This document shows, piece after piece, positions 33,663 through 41,790 of a stretch of 48,874 nt of DNA. Positions within the stretch are counted from its first letter, which is position 1. Every line of letters starts with the position of its first letter. The stretch spans positions 1-48,874 of the forward strand of contig NZ_BARG01000028.1 in assembly GCF_000376565.1 (NCBI RefSeq). Direction: 5' to 3'. The DNA comes from Streptomyces hokutonensis. GTDB taxonomy: Bacteria; Actinomycetota; Actinomycetes; Streptomycetales; Streptomycetaceae. Both the position numbers and the translations under genes were made by a program. The notes beneath the pieces were generated by a model that saw only the letters and a program-made list of their open reading frames with translations, ran no database searches and was not told where the DNA came from.

Positions 33663-34295
33663 TCAGCCGAGCCAGTGCCGGCGGCCCACGCTGATCAACC
33701 GCATCTGGCGGGTGGCGAGTCGGGTCACCCGCTCGCGCTCGTGCTCGACGTCGGAGGTCTCCCGCGCCTCCAGGAAGAGCGAGGCCGTGATGAGCATCTG
33801 GTCGACGTAGAGGTGGGCCAGCATCAGCAGGTCGGAGTCGTTCCAGCCGCCGGACTCCGGGTCCTTGGCGAGTTCGGCCTTCACCTCCTCGGCGAACCGG
33901 GCGAGTTGGTCCCGGATGGCCTCCCGTACCGGCTGCACCCCGCCGTGCCGCTCGCGGGCCAGGAAGCGGACGTGGGCCGGGTGGGCGTCCACGTGGTCGG
34001 CGATCAACCGGACGGCGCGCACGATGCGTTGGTCGCTGTCCTCCGCCGTCGCCACCGTCTGACGGATCATCGGGTGCAGGCTGCCGAGCGCCTCCTCGAC
34101 GAGCGCCACCCCGAGGTCGGCCGTGGAGCGGAAGTGCCGGTAGAAGGCGGTCGGGGCGACGCCGACCGCGCGGGTGACCTCGCGCAGGCCCAGGCTGCTC
34201 AGGCTCTGCTCCTCCAGCAGCCCCAACGCGGCGTCCAGCAACGCCTGTCGGGTCTTCTGCTTCTGTACCTGCCGGATGCCGAGGGTGTGACTCAT
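33663..34295 (-). CDS. TetR-family regulator, FabR-like
   Basis: A 210-residue repressor. The helix-turn-helix spans about 13-58 (QKQKTRQALLDAALGLLEEQ, LSSLGLREVTRAVGVAPTAF, YRHFRSTADLG). The wording SLGLREVxxxxGVAPTxFYRHF and the end RQMRLISVGRRHWLG resemble E. coli FabR, which represses unsaturated fatty-acid genes, and actinobacterial relatives that act on desaturase genes. The ligand-binding half is ordinary. Two identical-core sites AACA-nn-TGTT lie in the divergent region at 34307 and 34363, fitting autoregulation and control of the divergent small membrane gene. The FabR relation is by recall, not alignment. Confidence 0.93.
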   Translation of the reverse strand: MSHTLGIRQVQKQKTRQALLDAALGLLEEQSLSSLGLREVTRAVGVAPTAFYRHFRSTADLGVALVEEALGSLHPMIRQTVATAEDSDQRIVRAVRLIADHVDAHPAHVRFLARERHGGVQPVREAIRDQLARFAEEVKAELAKDPESGGWNDSDLLMLAHLYVDQMLITASLFLEARETSDVEHERERVTRLATRQMRLISVGRRHWLG

Positions 34296-34306
34296 GTCAT
34301 CCAGTT

Positions 34307-34316
34307 AACAACTGTT
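34307..34316. promoter_or_regulatory. TetR-type operator candidate, site 1
   Basis: aacaactgtt, an AACA-nn-TGTT inverted repeat 12 bases before the TetR gene start. It also sits in a wider palindrome cagtt-aac-aactg (34302-34314). It matches site 2 at 34363-34372 in all symmetric positions. Confidence 0.65.
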
Positions 34317-34362
34317 CTCCGGAATTGAAAAGCCGTCGGAGACGCTAGACTCAAAGTCAGTG

Positions 34363-34372
34363 AACAAGTGTT
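34363..34372. promoter_or_regulatory. TetR-type operator candidate, site 2
   Basis: aacaagtgtt, the second AACA-nn-TGTT site, 56 bases from the first and 66 bases before the small membrane gene. It is flanked by a longer inverted repeat gtgaac (34360-34365) / gttcac (34382-34387). Confidence 0.65.
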
Positions 34373-34437
34373 ACTACAACCGTTCACCGAAATGTAACGA
34401 GAGTCTGCTCAAGTCGTCTCGGAGGGGGAGTCATCCC

Positions 34438-34605
34438 ATGCTGGTCCTCGTCGCAGCACTCCTGCTGTTCGGCGTCGTGATGGGCACCGTGGCCCACGCG
34501 TCGTTCGCCTTCACCGCCGTCGCCGCCACCGTCATCGCCGTATGGCTGGGCATCTTCGCGCTCCGCGAGCGGCACGGCCGCCGCGGCCGTACGTCCGCCA
34601 ACTGA
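34438..34605 (+). CDS. Small two-helix membrane protein
   Basis: A 55-residue protein. The ATG at 34438 follows a strong ggaggggga leader, which sets the start. Two membrane segments (about 2-18 and 22-41) are joined by a short AHAS turn, and the tail is basic (LRERHGRRGRTSAN), so both ends are probably cytoplasmic. There is no family I recognise. It lies across the operator region from the TetR gene and 44 bases before another small membrane protein, so it is the likely target of that regulator. Confidence 0.75.
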   Translation: MLVLVAALLLFGVVMGTVAHASFAFTAVAATVIAVWLGIFALRERHGRRGRTSAN

Positions 34606-34649
34606 CCGCCCGTCCATCCGCCCACCCGATCCTCGGGAGCCGAACCACC

Positions 34650-34934
34650 ATGCAACTCACCGCACCGGCAACCAGCAGCAGCACCGACTTCAAGGCCACC
34701 GGCCGCCGTGACGCCGACGGCATGGCCGTCGCGTCCTTCATCCTCGGCCTCGTCGGCCTGCTCGTCCTCAACGTCTTCCTCGGCCCGATCGCCATCGCCC
34801 TGGCCGGCGCGGCCCTCTGGCGCGGCACCGCCCGCCGCGGCCGGGCCCTCCTCGGCCTCGGGCTCGGCATCGCCGATCTGCTGGTCCTCGTCGCCTTCAT
34901 GCAGCTCGACAGCACCGTCTCCTGGAACTTCTAG
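34650..34934 (+). CDS. Small DUF4190-like membrane protein
   Basis: A 94-residue protein with a cytoplasmic N-terminus (1-22), then a first helix (DGMAVASFILGLVGLLVLNV) and a second after a Gly/Arg turn (ALLGLGLGIADLLVLVAFMQ). The ASFILGLVG plus ALAGAALWRGTARRGR pattern is that of DUF4190 proteins, which have two helices and unknown function. The ATG at 34650 follows cgggagc. It probably shares a transcript with the 55-residue gene upstream and ends 52 bases before the cysteine desulfurase. Confidence 0.85.
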   Translation: MQLTAPATSSSTDFKATGRRDADGMAVASFILGLVGLLVLNVFLGPIAIALAGAALWRGTARRGRALLGLGLGIADLLVLVAFMQLDSTVSWNF

Positions 34935-34986
34935 GCCCGCCCACCCCTCCGGGGTCGCCGCCGGGGACCGTAGAATCGGCGGCACC

Positions 34987-36150
34987 ATGGCATACCTCGA
35001 CCACGCCGCGACCACCCCGATGCTTCCCGAGGCAGTCGAGGCGATGACGGCCCACCTGAGCATCACGGGCAACGCCTCCTCCCTCCACGCCTCCGGCCGC
35101 AAGGCCCGCCGTACGGTCGAAGAGTCCCGGGAGACCCTCGCCGAAGCGCTCGGCGCCCGCCCCAGCGAGGTGGTGTTCACCTCCGGCGGCACCGAGGCCG
35201 ACAACCTCGCGGTGAAGGGCCTGTACTGGTCCCGCCGCGACGCCGACCCGGCCCGCACCCGGGTACTGGCCAGCCCCGTCGAGCACCACGCCGTCCTGGA
35301 CGCCGTCCACTGGCTCGGCGAGCACGAGGGCGCCACCGTCGAGTACCTCCCGGTCGACTCCTACGGCCGTGTCCACCCCGAGGTGCTGCGCGAGGCGATC
35401 GCCCGCAACCCCGACGACGTCGCCCTGGCCACCGTGATGTGGGCCAACAACGAGATCGGTACGGTCCTGCCGGTCCGCGAACTCGCCGATGTGGCCCAGG
35501 AGTTCGGCGTACCGCTGCACGCCGACGCGGTGCAGGCCTTCGGCCAGGTCCCGGTCGACTTCGCCGCCTCCGGGCTCGCCGCGATGACGGTCTCCGGCCA
35601 CAAGATCGGCGGGCCGTACGGCATCGGCGCCCTGCTTCTCGGCCGGGAGTACACCCCCGTACCCGTCCTGCACGGCGGCGGTCAGGAGCGCCATGTCCGC
35701 TCCGGCACCCTCGACGTCCCCGCCATCGCCTCCTTCGCCGTCGCCGGCCGCCTCGCCGCGGAGCAGCGCGAGTGGTTCGCCCACGAGATCGGCGCCCTCC
35801 GCGACAACCTCGTCACGGCCGTCCGTACGGCGGTCCCGGACGCGATCCTCGGCGGGGACCCGGTGAACCGGCTCCCCGCCAACGCCCACTTCACGTTCCC
35901 CGGCTGCGAGGGCGACTCCCTGCTCCTGCTGCTGGACGCCCAGGGCATCGAGTGCTCCACCGGCTCGGCCTGCACGGCGGGCGTCGCCCAGCCCAGCCAT
36001 GTCCTGCTCGCCACCGGCACCGACCCGGACCTGGCCCGCGGCACCCTGCGCTTCTCCCTCGGCCACACCTCCACGGAGGCCGACGTCGAGGCCGTGGCGA
36101 AGGCGATCGCCCCGGCGGTGGAACGCGCCCGCGCCGCCGGGCTGACCTGA
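34987..36150 (+). CDS. Cysteine desulfurase (NifS/IscS-like)
   Basis: A 387-residue PLP enzyme, ATG at 34987. It starts with MAYLDHAATTPMLPEAVEAM. FTSGGTEADNLAVKG binds PLP phosphate, VEHHAVLD holds the ring-stacking His, and HADAVQAFGQVPVDF with VSGHKIGGPYGIGALLL contains the PLP lysine. The sulfur-accepting Cys is in ECSTGSACTAG. It takes sulfur from cysteine as a persulfide and gives it to acceptors. mnmA, whose product needs such sulfur for tRNA 2-thiouridine, lies 2.7 kb downstream; the intervening genes look like later additions or unrelated. The identification is secure, the partner inferred. Confidence 0.96.
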   Translation: MAYLDHAATTPMLPEAVEAMTAHLSITGNASSLHASGRKARRTVEESRETLAEALGARPSEVVFTSGGTEADNLAVKGLYWSRRDADPARTRVLASPVEHHAVLDAVHWLGEHEGATVEYLPVDSYGRVHPEVLREAIARNPDDVALATVMWANNEIGTVLPVRELADVAQEFGVPLHADAVQAFGQVPVDFAASGLAAMTVSGHKIGGPYGIGALLLGREYTPVPVLHGGGQERHVRSGTLDVPAIASFAVAGRLAAEQREWFAHEIGALRDNLVTAVRTAVPDAILGGDPVNRLPANAHFTFPGCEGDSLLLLLDAQGIECSTGSACTAGVAQPSHVLLATGTDPDLARGTLRFSLGHTSTEADVEAVAKAIAPAVERARAAGLT

Positions 36151-36167
36151 CCCGCACACGCGAAGAA

Positions 36168-36195
36168 CCGGGGAGAGTCCGCCGACTCTCCCCGG
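36168..36195. terminator. 12-bp hairpin between desulfurase and multicopper oxidase genes
   Basis: ccggggagagtc (36168-36179) pairs perfectly with gactctccccgg (36184-36195) around a four-base loop. It lies between convergent genes and may serve both. Confidence 0.9.
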
Positions 36196-36241
36196 CAACA
36201 GGTGCCCGGCGTCCACGGGGGAGGCACACGCCGGACAGGCT

Positions 36242-37948
36242 CTAGTCGTCCGTCGCGCTCGCGCTCGCGGTCGCCGTGGCGGTCGAGTCGTCCGTCGCGG
36301 TCGCCGAGGCGCTGGCACTCGCGGAGGCGCTCGCACTGGCCGTGGCCGTGGAGTCGTCGGTGTCGGTCGTGGTGGTGCTCGTGTCGTCGCCCGTCACCAT
36401 GAGGGAGGCCATCATGCCCTCGTCCTCGTGCTGCAGCAGATGGCAGTGGAGCATGTACATGTAGGTGTCGTCGGAGAAGTCGGTGAACTCCATGGCGATC
36501 TTGATCGAACCGCCACCGACCACCTCGTAGGTGTCGTACCAGCCGAGCTGGACCCCGGTGGGATCCTCGCCGTTGACGGAGATCAGCTGATACGGCACGT
36601 CGTGCAGGTGGAACGAGTGCTCCAGCTGGGTCGAGTTCTGGATCGTCCAGATCTCCTTCGAGCCGACCGTCGTACTGATCATCGCCATCGCGGCCATGGT
36701 CGTGCCCGCCGACCCGTTGATCAGCATGGTGGCGCCGTTCTGGCCCAGGGTGATCGTCCGGGCGGTGAAGTCGCTCGTGTCGTAGCGGTCGATGGTGTTG
36801 AGGGTGCTGGGCAGGTCGTCCGGGGTGTCGGAGCCGCTGGCCGTGATCGCGAGGAAGTCGTACGTGCCGCTGCCGCCGCGGATCCAGCCGGTGGTGATCA
36901 CGGCCTGGAGGGTGGCGTCCGCGGTGAGGTCCATGGTGAATTCGGCGCGGGCGCCGGCCACCAGACGGATCGTGGTCACCTCGGTGGCCTCGGTCAGATA
37001 GCCCTGGTCCGTGCTGATCTGGGTGAGGGTGCCGCCGTCGCTGCGCTGGATCACGATGATGTCGGACGGCGAGGCGTTCAGCGCGCGGAAGCGGGTCCGG
37101 GTCTTGGTGGCGGTGAAACCGAGCGTGGTGGAGTCCACGTTGGTGCCGTTGACCAGGAGGGGGAAGGTGGTCGTGCTCAGCCGGTAGCCGGCCGCGTCGT
37201 ACTTGATGTCTCCGTCGGTGTCGACGGCCAGGGACTGGAAGATGAGCGGGATGTCGTCGACGCCGTAGTCGCTGGGCAGCGCGGCGGACGCGTCCGTGGA
37301 GTCCTCGACGATGATCATCCCGGCGAGGCCGTGCACGGCCTGCTTGGCGGTGGTGCCGAGGGCGTGCGGGTGGTACCAGAGCGTGGTGGCCGGGTCCTTG
37401 ACGGTGAACGTGGGGGACCAGGTCTCGCCGTCGGCGAAGGCGACCTGCGGGCCGCCGTCCATCTTCGCGGGGACGTGGGCGCCGTGGAAGTGGACCGTCG
37501 TGTCCTCACCGATGTCGTTGGTGATGTTGAGGAGGACCACGTCGCCGTTGGTCCACTTCATGGTCGGGCCCAGGAAGTCCTGGTTGTAGCCCATCGTGCT
37601 GCTGGTGACGCCCGAGATCACCTCGTGGGTGCCGGTCTTGGCCTCCAGCGTGAAGGTGGTGGTGCCGTCGGAGGTGGTGCCCTCCAGCAGGTCCGGGATG
37701 GTGAGGGTGGTGTCCGCCGCGGACGCCTTGTTCTTCGCCGCGTCGTTCAGCAGGGAGAAGGCACCTCCGGCGGCGGCCACCGCCGCGATGCCGGCCCCGG
37801 CCATTCCGCCGAGGAACTTGCGCCGGTGCACACCCTTGCCCCGGGCGGCACCGCCCTTGCTGTGCTCGCGCTTCTCGGCCGTGGATTTGCGGTGGTTGCC
37901 CTTGCTGTCGCTGTTTGCTTGGGACGCGGGCTCACTGGTGTGTGTCAT
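36242..37948 (-). CDS. Tat-exported multicopper oxidase
   Basis: A 568-residue extracellular oxidase, ATG at 37948. Residues 1-65 are a long Tat signal: a charged start, HRRKFLGGMAGAGIAAVAAA (41-60). Three cupredoxin domains carry all four copper motifs: TTVHFHGAHVP, TTLWYHPHALG, LEHSFHLHDVPYQL and LHCHLLQHEDEGMM (the H-C-H of the T1 site with an axial Met nearby). Substrate is unknown; relatives oxidise phenols, bilirubin or Cu(I)/Fe(II). The last 40 residues are a Ser/Ala/Thr tail with acidic breaks (TATASASASASASASA), encoded by short repeats and probably a wall-spanning or sugar-bearing linker. From memory this gene is not part of the usual core order here, so it may be a local insertion. 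Confidence 0.96.
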   Translation of the reverse strand: MTHTSEPASQANSDSKGNHRKSTAEKREHSKGGAARGKGVHRRKFLGGMAGAGIAAVAAAGGAFSLLNDAAKNKASAADTTLTIPDLLEGTTSDGTTTFTLEAKTGTHEVISGVTSSTMGYNQDFLGPTMKWTNGDVVLLNITNDIGEDTTVHFHGAHVPAKMDGGPQVAFADGETWSPTFTVKDPATTLWYHPHALGTTAKQAVHGLAGMIIVEDSTDASAALPSDYGVDDIPLIFQSLAVDTDGDIKYDAAGYRLSTTTFPLLVNGTNVDSTTLGFTATKTRTRFRALNASPSDIIVIQRSDGGTLTQISTDQGYLTEATEVTTIRLVAGARAEFTMDLTADATLQAVITTGWIRGGSGTYDFLAITASGSDTPDDLPSTLNTIDRYDTSDFTARTITLGQNGATMLINGSAGTTMAAMAMISTTVGSKEIWTIQNSTQLEHSFHLHDVPYQLISVNGEDPTGVQLGWYDTYEVVGGGSIKIAMEFTDFSDDTYMYMLHCHLLQHEDEGMMASLMVTGDDTSTTTTDTDDSTATASASASASASASATATDDSTATATASASATDD

Positions 37949-38162
37949 GGCGCCAGAGATTTGACCTAAGGCCTGTGTAAAAACTGAGCAGTAGTTAGCA
38001 GTGAGCACGGCAATCTGTGAAAGGTAAGCGTGCGCGATCCCTTCACAACTCCCCTGCGACGCAAGGCGAGTTGGCGTACCCCAGGTCACATCCCGAGCAG
38101 GGGACGCATCGGACACCGCCGTGACTGAAACGACTCATAGCCAAAGCCGAGTGTGACCCGAG

Positions 38163-38834
38163 TCACACCCCTGTCCGGTGTGCCCGCCTTACGAGCGCCA
38201 TGTACCGGTCCCAGTCCCAGTACCGCCCGGGGTCCGTGTGATCGGTCCCCGGCACCTCCACGTGCCCGATGACGTGCTTCCGGTCGACCGGGATTCCGTA
38301 CCGCCGGCATATCCCGGCCGTCAGCCGCGCGGAGGCCGCGTACATCGCGTCGGTGAACGACGAGGCCTCCTCCACGAAGCCCTCGTGCTCGATGCCGACA
38401 CTGCGTTCGTTGTACTCCCGGTTGCCCGCGTGGAAGGCCACGTCGAGCTCGCGGATCATCTGCGTGATGTGTCCGTCCTTGCGCACGATGTAGTGCGCCG
38501 CCGCCCCGTGCGCGGGGTCCTGGAAGACCTTCACCGCGCTGGGGAAACTGCCCTGGGTGACATGGATGACCACCATGTCTATCCCGTAGTCGTCCGGCCG
38601 GTCCGCCCGCCGGTAGTTCGCCGACGACGCCGACACCCACTGCGCGCCCCGGAAGTCCACCGCGCCCGCCACCCGCGGCTTCTCCACCCCGGGCAGCCGC
38701 CACCACAGCCGCGCCAGCTCGTCCCGCGCCAGCGCGGCCGTCCCCACGGCGGCCGCGGCGCCGCCGATCAGCAGCGCCCGCCGGCCCGTGACCCCTCGCG
38801 CGGTCTCCGTGTGCCCGCCCTGTGTCTCCCCCAT
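38163..38834 (-). CDS. N-acetylmuramoyl-L-alanine amidase (Amidase_2/PGRP fold), exported
   Basis: A 223-residue cell-wall hydrolase, ATG at 38834. GRRALLIGGAAAAVGTAALA (about 17-36) is a Tat-like signal. The zinc-amidase domain (about 60-215) has DMVVIHVTQGSFPSAVKVF, AAHYIVRKDGHITQMI, AGNREYNERSVGIEHEG and GHVEVPGTDHTDPGRYWDWD, supplying the His/His/Asp-type zinc site of the family. It cleaves the amide bond between MurNAc and the stem peptide. It diverges from mnmA over 60 bases. A perfect 7-bp hairpin gtgtgac/gtcacac (38151-38168) overlaps its stop codon and may end its transcript. Confidence 0.95.
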   Translation of the reverse strand: MGETQGGHTETARGVTGRRALLIGGAAAAVGTAALARDELARLWWRLPGVEKPRVAGAVDFRGAQWVSASSANYRRADRPDDYGIDMVVIHVTQGSFPSAVKVFQDPAHGAAAHYIVRKDGHITQMIRELDVAFHAGNREYNERSVGIEHEGFVEEASSFTDAMYAASARLTAGICRRYGIPVDRKHVIGHVEVPGTDHTDPGRYWDWDRYMALVRRAHRTGV

Positions 38835-38894
38835 GCGATCTTCAACGGATACTCGCGGGTCCCGGTTCCCGGCGACCCGTACCCTGGAAGGGTT

Positions 38895-40025
38895 ATGACT
38901 GAGACCTCGCAGCGCCCCCGCCCCCTTCGCGTACTCGCCGCCATGTCCGGCGGCGTGGACTCCGCCGTCGCCGCCGCCCGCGCCGCCGAAGCCGGCCACG
39001 ACGTGACCGGCGTCCACCTCGCGCTCTCCGCGAACCCGCAATCGTTCCGCACGGGCGCGCGTGGCTGTTGCACCATCGAGGACTCACGGGACGCCCGCCG
39101 CGCCGCCGACGTCATCGGCATCCCGTTCTACGTCTGGGACCTCGCCGACCGCTTCCGCGAGGACGTCGTCGAGGACTTCGTCGCCGAGTACGAGGCCGGC
39201 CGCACCCCGAACCCCTGCCTGCGCTGCAACGAGAAGATCAAGTTCGCCGCGCTCCTCGACAAGGCCCTCGCCCTCGGCTTCGACGCCGTCTGCACCGGCC
39301 ACTACGCCCAGGTGATCGTCAACGAGGACGGCACCCGCGCACTGCACCGCGCCTCCGACATGGCCAAGGACCAGTCCTACGTCCTCGGCGTCCTGGACGA
39401 GCGGCAGCTGGCGCACGCCCTCTTCCCGCTCGGCGACACGGTGACGACGAAGGACGAGATCCGCGCGGAGGCCGAGCGCCGCGGCCTCGCCGTCGCCAAG
39501 AAGCCCGACTCGCACGACATCTGCTTCATCGCCGACGGCGACACCCAGGGCTTCCTCGCGGGCCGCCTGGGCAAGGCCGAGGGCGACATCGTCGACGAGT
39601 CCGGCACGGTCGTCGGCTCCCACGAAGGCGCGTACGGCTTCACCATCGGCCAGCGCAAGGGCCTGCGCATCGGCACCCCGGCCGCCGACGGCAAGCCGCG
39701 CTACGTCCTGGACATCTCCCCGGTGAACAACACGGTGACGGTCGGCCCGGCCGCCTCCCTGGACGTCAGCGCCCTGACCGCCGTCCGCCCCCGCTGGTGC
39801 GGCACGGCCCCGACCGGCCCCGGCACCTACACCGCCCAGCTCCGCGCCCACGGCGGCGAGACCGAGGTCACCGCCGAACTCGTCGACGGCACCCTGGAGG
39901 TGACGTTCAGCGAGCCGGTCCGGGGTGTCGCCCCCGGGCAGGCGATCGTGCTGTACGACGACACGCGCGTGGTGGGGTCGGCGACGATCGCGACGACTGT
40001 GCGGGCGGCGACGGCGATGGCGTGA
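38895..40025 (+). CDS. mnmA: tRNA-specific 2-thiouridylase
   Basis: A 376-residue enzyme that makes 2-thiouridine at wobble U34 of Lys, Glu and Gln tRNAs. RVLAAMSGGVDSAVAAA holds the PP-loop that adenylates the base. NPCLRCNEKIKF carries the first catalytic Cys and DSHDICFIADGD the second. The central region (VSGE-type VGSHEGAYGFTIGQRKGLRI) and the C-terminal beta barrel are normal. GCC residues near 56-58 (ARGCCTIED) are typical of the actinobacterial form. The sulfur donor is probably the cysteine desulfurase encoded upstream. The identification is secure. Confidence 0.97.
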   Translation: MTETSQRPRPLRVLAAMSGGVDSAVAAARAAEAGHDVTGVHLALSANPQSFRTGARGCCTIEDSRDARRAADVIGIPFYVWDLADRFREDVVEDFVAEYEAGRTPNPCLRCNEKIKFAALLDKALALGFDAVCTGHYAQVIVNEDGTRALHRASDMAKDQSYVLGVLDERQLAHALFPLGDTVTTKDEIRAEAERRGLAVAKKPDSHDICFIADGDTQGFLAGRLGKAEGDIVDESGTVVGSHEGAYGFTIGQRKGLRIGTPAADGKPRYVLDISPVNNTVTVGPAASLDVSALTAVRPRWCGTAPTGPGTYTAQLRAHGGETEVTAELVDGTLEVTFSEPVRGVAPGQAIVLYDDTRVVGSATIATTVRAATAMA

Positions 40026-40052
40026 CCCTTCGGGGAGTGGTCGTCCCGTGGG

Positions 40053-40832
40053 TCAGCGCGTGAAGAACTCCGTGAGCAGCGGCGCCAGGGCGGTCGGGTC
40101 CACCATGTGGGTCTGACCGTCCAGGGTGCGGTACGTCCCCTCCGGCGCCGCGTCCGCGACCGCCCGCGCGGCCTCCCGCATCCACTCGGCGCTCGCGCCG
40201 CCCGCGATCGTGAGCAGCGGGACGGACAGGGACGCCAGCCGGTCCGCCGGGACCAGACCGTCGCCCATCGCCGCGTCGTCGTAGGCGAGGGTCGGGGCGA
40301 TGGCCTCCATGCCGGGCCACATGGGGGAGCGGCGGGCGCCCTCGATCATCTCCGGGGGTGCGCCGGTGAGCGCCATGAACAGCTCGACGGCGTCGCCGTG
40401 GCGGCCCTCGGCGAGCAGTTCCGTGAGGCGCCCGGTGTACTCGGCGCGCTCCTTGGCGCCGGACGCGTCGAGGGCGAACGGCGGCTCGTAGAGGGCGACC
40501 TGGGTGACGGGCAGGCCGCTCGCCACCGCGTGCAGGACGAGCGCACCGCCCGACGAGTGGCCGTAGAGGGCCGCGCTGCCGCCCACGGCGTCGATCAGCG
40601 CCGCGAGGTCCTCGACCTCCCGGGCCACCGCGAACGGCGCCGTGTCGCCGCTGGAGCCCCGGCCCCGGCGGTCGTACGGGACCGCCCCGAACCGGTGCGC
40701 GAGCTGCGCGGCGAGCGGCAGCAGGCCGTCGCCCGTCGTCATCGCGCCACCGACCAGGACGACGGGCGGGCCCGCACCGATGCGTTCGTACGCGATGGCG
40801 GTGCCGTCGCGCGAAACAGTCTTCTTGTCCAT
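40053..40832 (-). CDS. Alpha/beta hydrolase
   Basis: A 259-residue cytoplasmic hydrolase. PPVVLVGGAMTTGDG is the oxyanion strand, FGAVPYDRRGRGSSGDT the second loop, AALYGHSSGGALVLHAVA the nucleophile elbow (GHSSG), VPLLTIAGGASAEW precedes the acid region and DGQTHMVDP has the catalytic His. It is the typical single-domain fold with a helical cap around 130-190. The substrate is unknown. It converges on mnmA with 27 bases between stops. Confidence 0.93.
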   Translation of the reverse strand: MDKKTVSRDGTAIAYERIGAGPPVVLVGGAMTTGDGLLPLAAQLAHRFGAVPYDRRGRGSSGDTAPFAVAREVEDLAALIDAVGGSAALYGHSSGGALVLHAVASGLPVTQVALYEPPFALDASGAKERAEYTGRLTELLAEGRHGDAVELFMALTGAPPEMIEGARRSPMWPGMEAIAPTLAYDDAAMGDGLVPADRLASLSVPLLTIAGGASAEWMREAARAVADAAPEGTYRTLDGQTHMVDPTALAPLLTEFFTR

Positions 40833-40868
40833 GCCCTGGAGACTGCCGCAGGGCTGCGGACTAATCGG

Positions 40869-41192
40869 TCACAACACTTCTACTTCGTAGAAGCAGAGGT
40901 GGTCCTTGATCTGCGCCACGTCGGGCTTGGGGTCGGGGTACGCCCACACCAGGTCGGTCGCGTCCGGGAGCGACCAGTAGGAGGCGTCGCCCTTGAAGGG
41001 GCAGTGGGTGTGGGTCTCGGAGGGGGTCAGGAGGTCCAGGCGCACGTCCTCCGGGGGGAGGTAGTAGCGCACGGGACAGCCGGTCTCCTTCAGGACGAGG
41101 GGGCGGTCGCTCTCCGCCAGCACCTGGTCGCCGTGGACGACGCGTACGCGCCGGTCGCCCTGCTCGATCGTGATCGTGTGTCCGTCAGCCAT
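40869..41192 (-). CDS. DUF427 domain protein
   Basis: A 107-residue protein, ATG at 41192; the frame stays open far upstream but without support. It has DGHTITIEQGDRRVRVVHGD, ESDRPLVLKETGCPVRYYLP, THCPFKGDASYWSLPD and AWAYPDPKP-like VWAYPDPKP, then DHLCFYEVEVL. These are the conserved blocks of DUF427, a small beta-barrel fold with a buried polar pocket. The function is unknown. It diverges from the LOG-like gene. Confidence 0.94.
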   Translation of the reverse strand: MADGHTITIEQGDRRVRVVHGDQVLAESDRPLVLKETGCPVRYYLPPEDVRLDLLTPSETHTHCPFKGDASYWSLPDATDLVWAYPDPKPDVAQIKDHLCFYEVEVL

Positions 41193-41243
41193 ACCGGAAA
41201 AGCACTCGCGGGCCCTGGGTTCTTCCCGCGTACGGTGACGGAT

Positions 41244-41783
41244 ATGAAGATCTGTGTCTTTCTCTCCGCCGCCGACCTGGACGAGCGCTACACGCGCCCC
41301 GCGCGGGAGTTCGCCGAACTGCTCGGCAAGGGCGGCCACACGCTCGTGTGGGGCGGTTCGGACGTCGGCCTGATGAAGGTGGTCGCGGACGGCGTACAGG
41401 CCGCAGGCGGACGGCTGGTGGGCGTCTCGGTGACCTTCCTGGCGGCGAAGACCCGCGCGGGCGCCGACGAGATGGTGATCGCGGCCGACCTCGCCGAACG
41501 AAAGAAGCTGCTCCTGGAGAAGGCCGACGCCGTGGTGATCATGGTGGGCGGCACCGGGACGCTGGACGAGGCCACCGAGATCCTGGAGCTGAAGAAGCAC
41601 GGCCACACCGACAAGCCGGTGGTGCTCCTGAACACGGCGGGCTTCTACGACGGCCTGAAGACCCAGTTCCGGCGCATGGAGGACGAAGGGTTCCTGCCCG
41701 TCCCGCTCACCGACCTGGTGTTCTTCGCGGAGGAGCCGGTGGGGGCGCTGGCCTACCTGGAGGAGTCTCTCGGCATCCACTGA
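41244..41783 (+). CDS. LOG-family protein (TIGR00730-like, putative nucleotide phosphoribohydrolase)
   Basis: A 179-residue Rossmann-fold protein. MKICVFLSAADLDERYTRPA opens the domain, LVWGGSDVGLMKVVADGVQA is the GGxxGLM block, and VVIMVGGTGTLDEATEILEL is the GGxGTxxE active-site block. The first Pro of the usual PGGxGT is Val here. Known members release the base from cytokinin or purine nucleoside monophosphates. It belongs to the same SLOG superfamily as the protein at 9652-10161 but lies in a housekeeping context. Confidence 0.93.
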   Translation: MKICVFLSAADLDERYTRPAREFAELLGKGGHTLVWGGSDVGLMKVVADGVQAAGGRLVGVSVTFLAAKTRAGADEMVIAADLAERKKLLLEKADAVVIMVGGTGTLDEATEILELKKHGHTDKPVVLLNTAGFYDGLKTQFRRMEDEGFLPVPLTDLVFFAEEPVGALAYLEESLGIH

Positions 41784-41790
41784 TGCGAAC

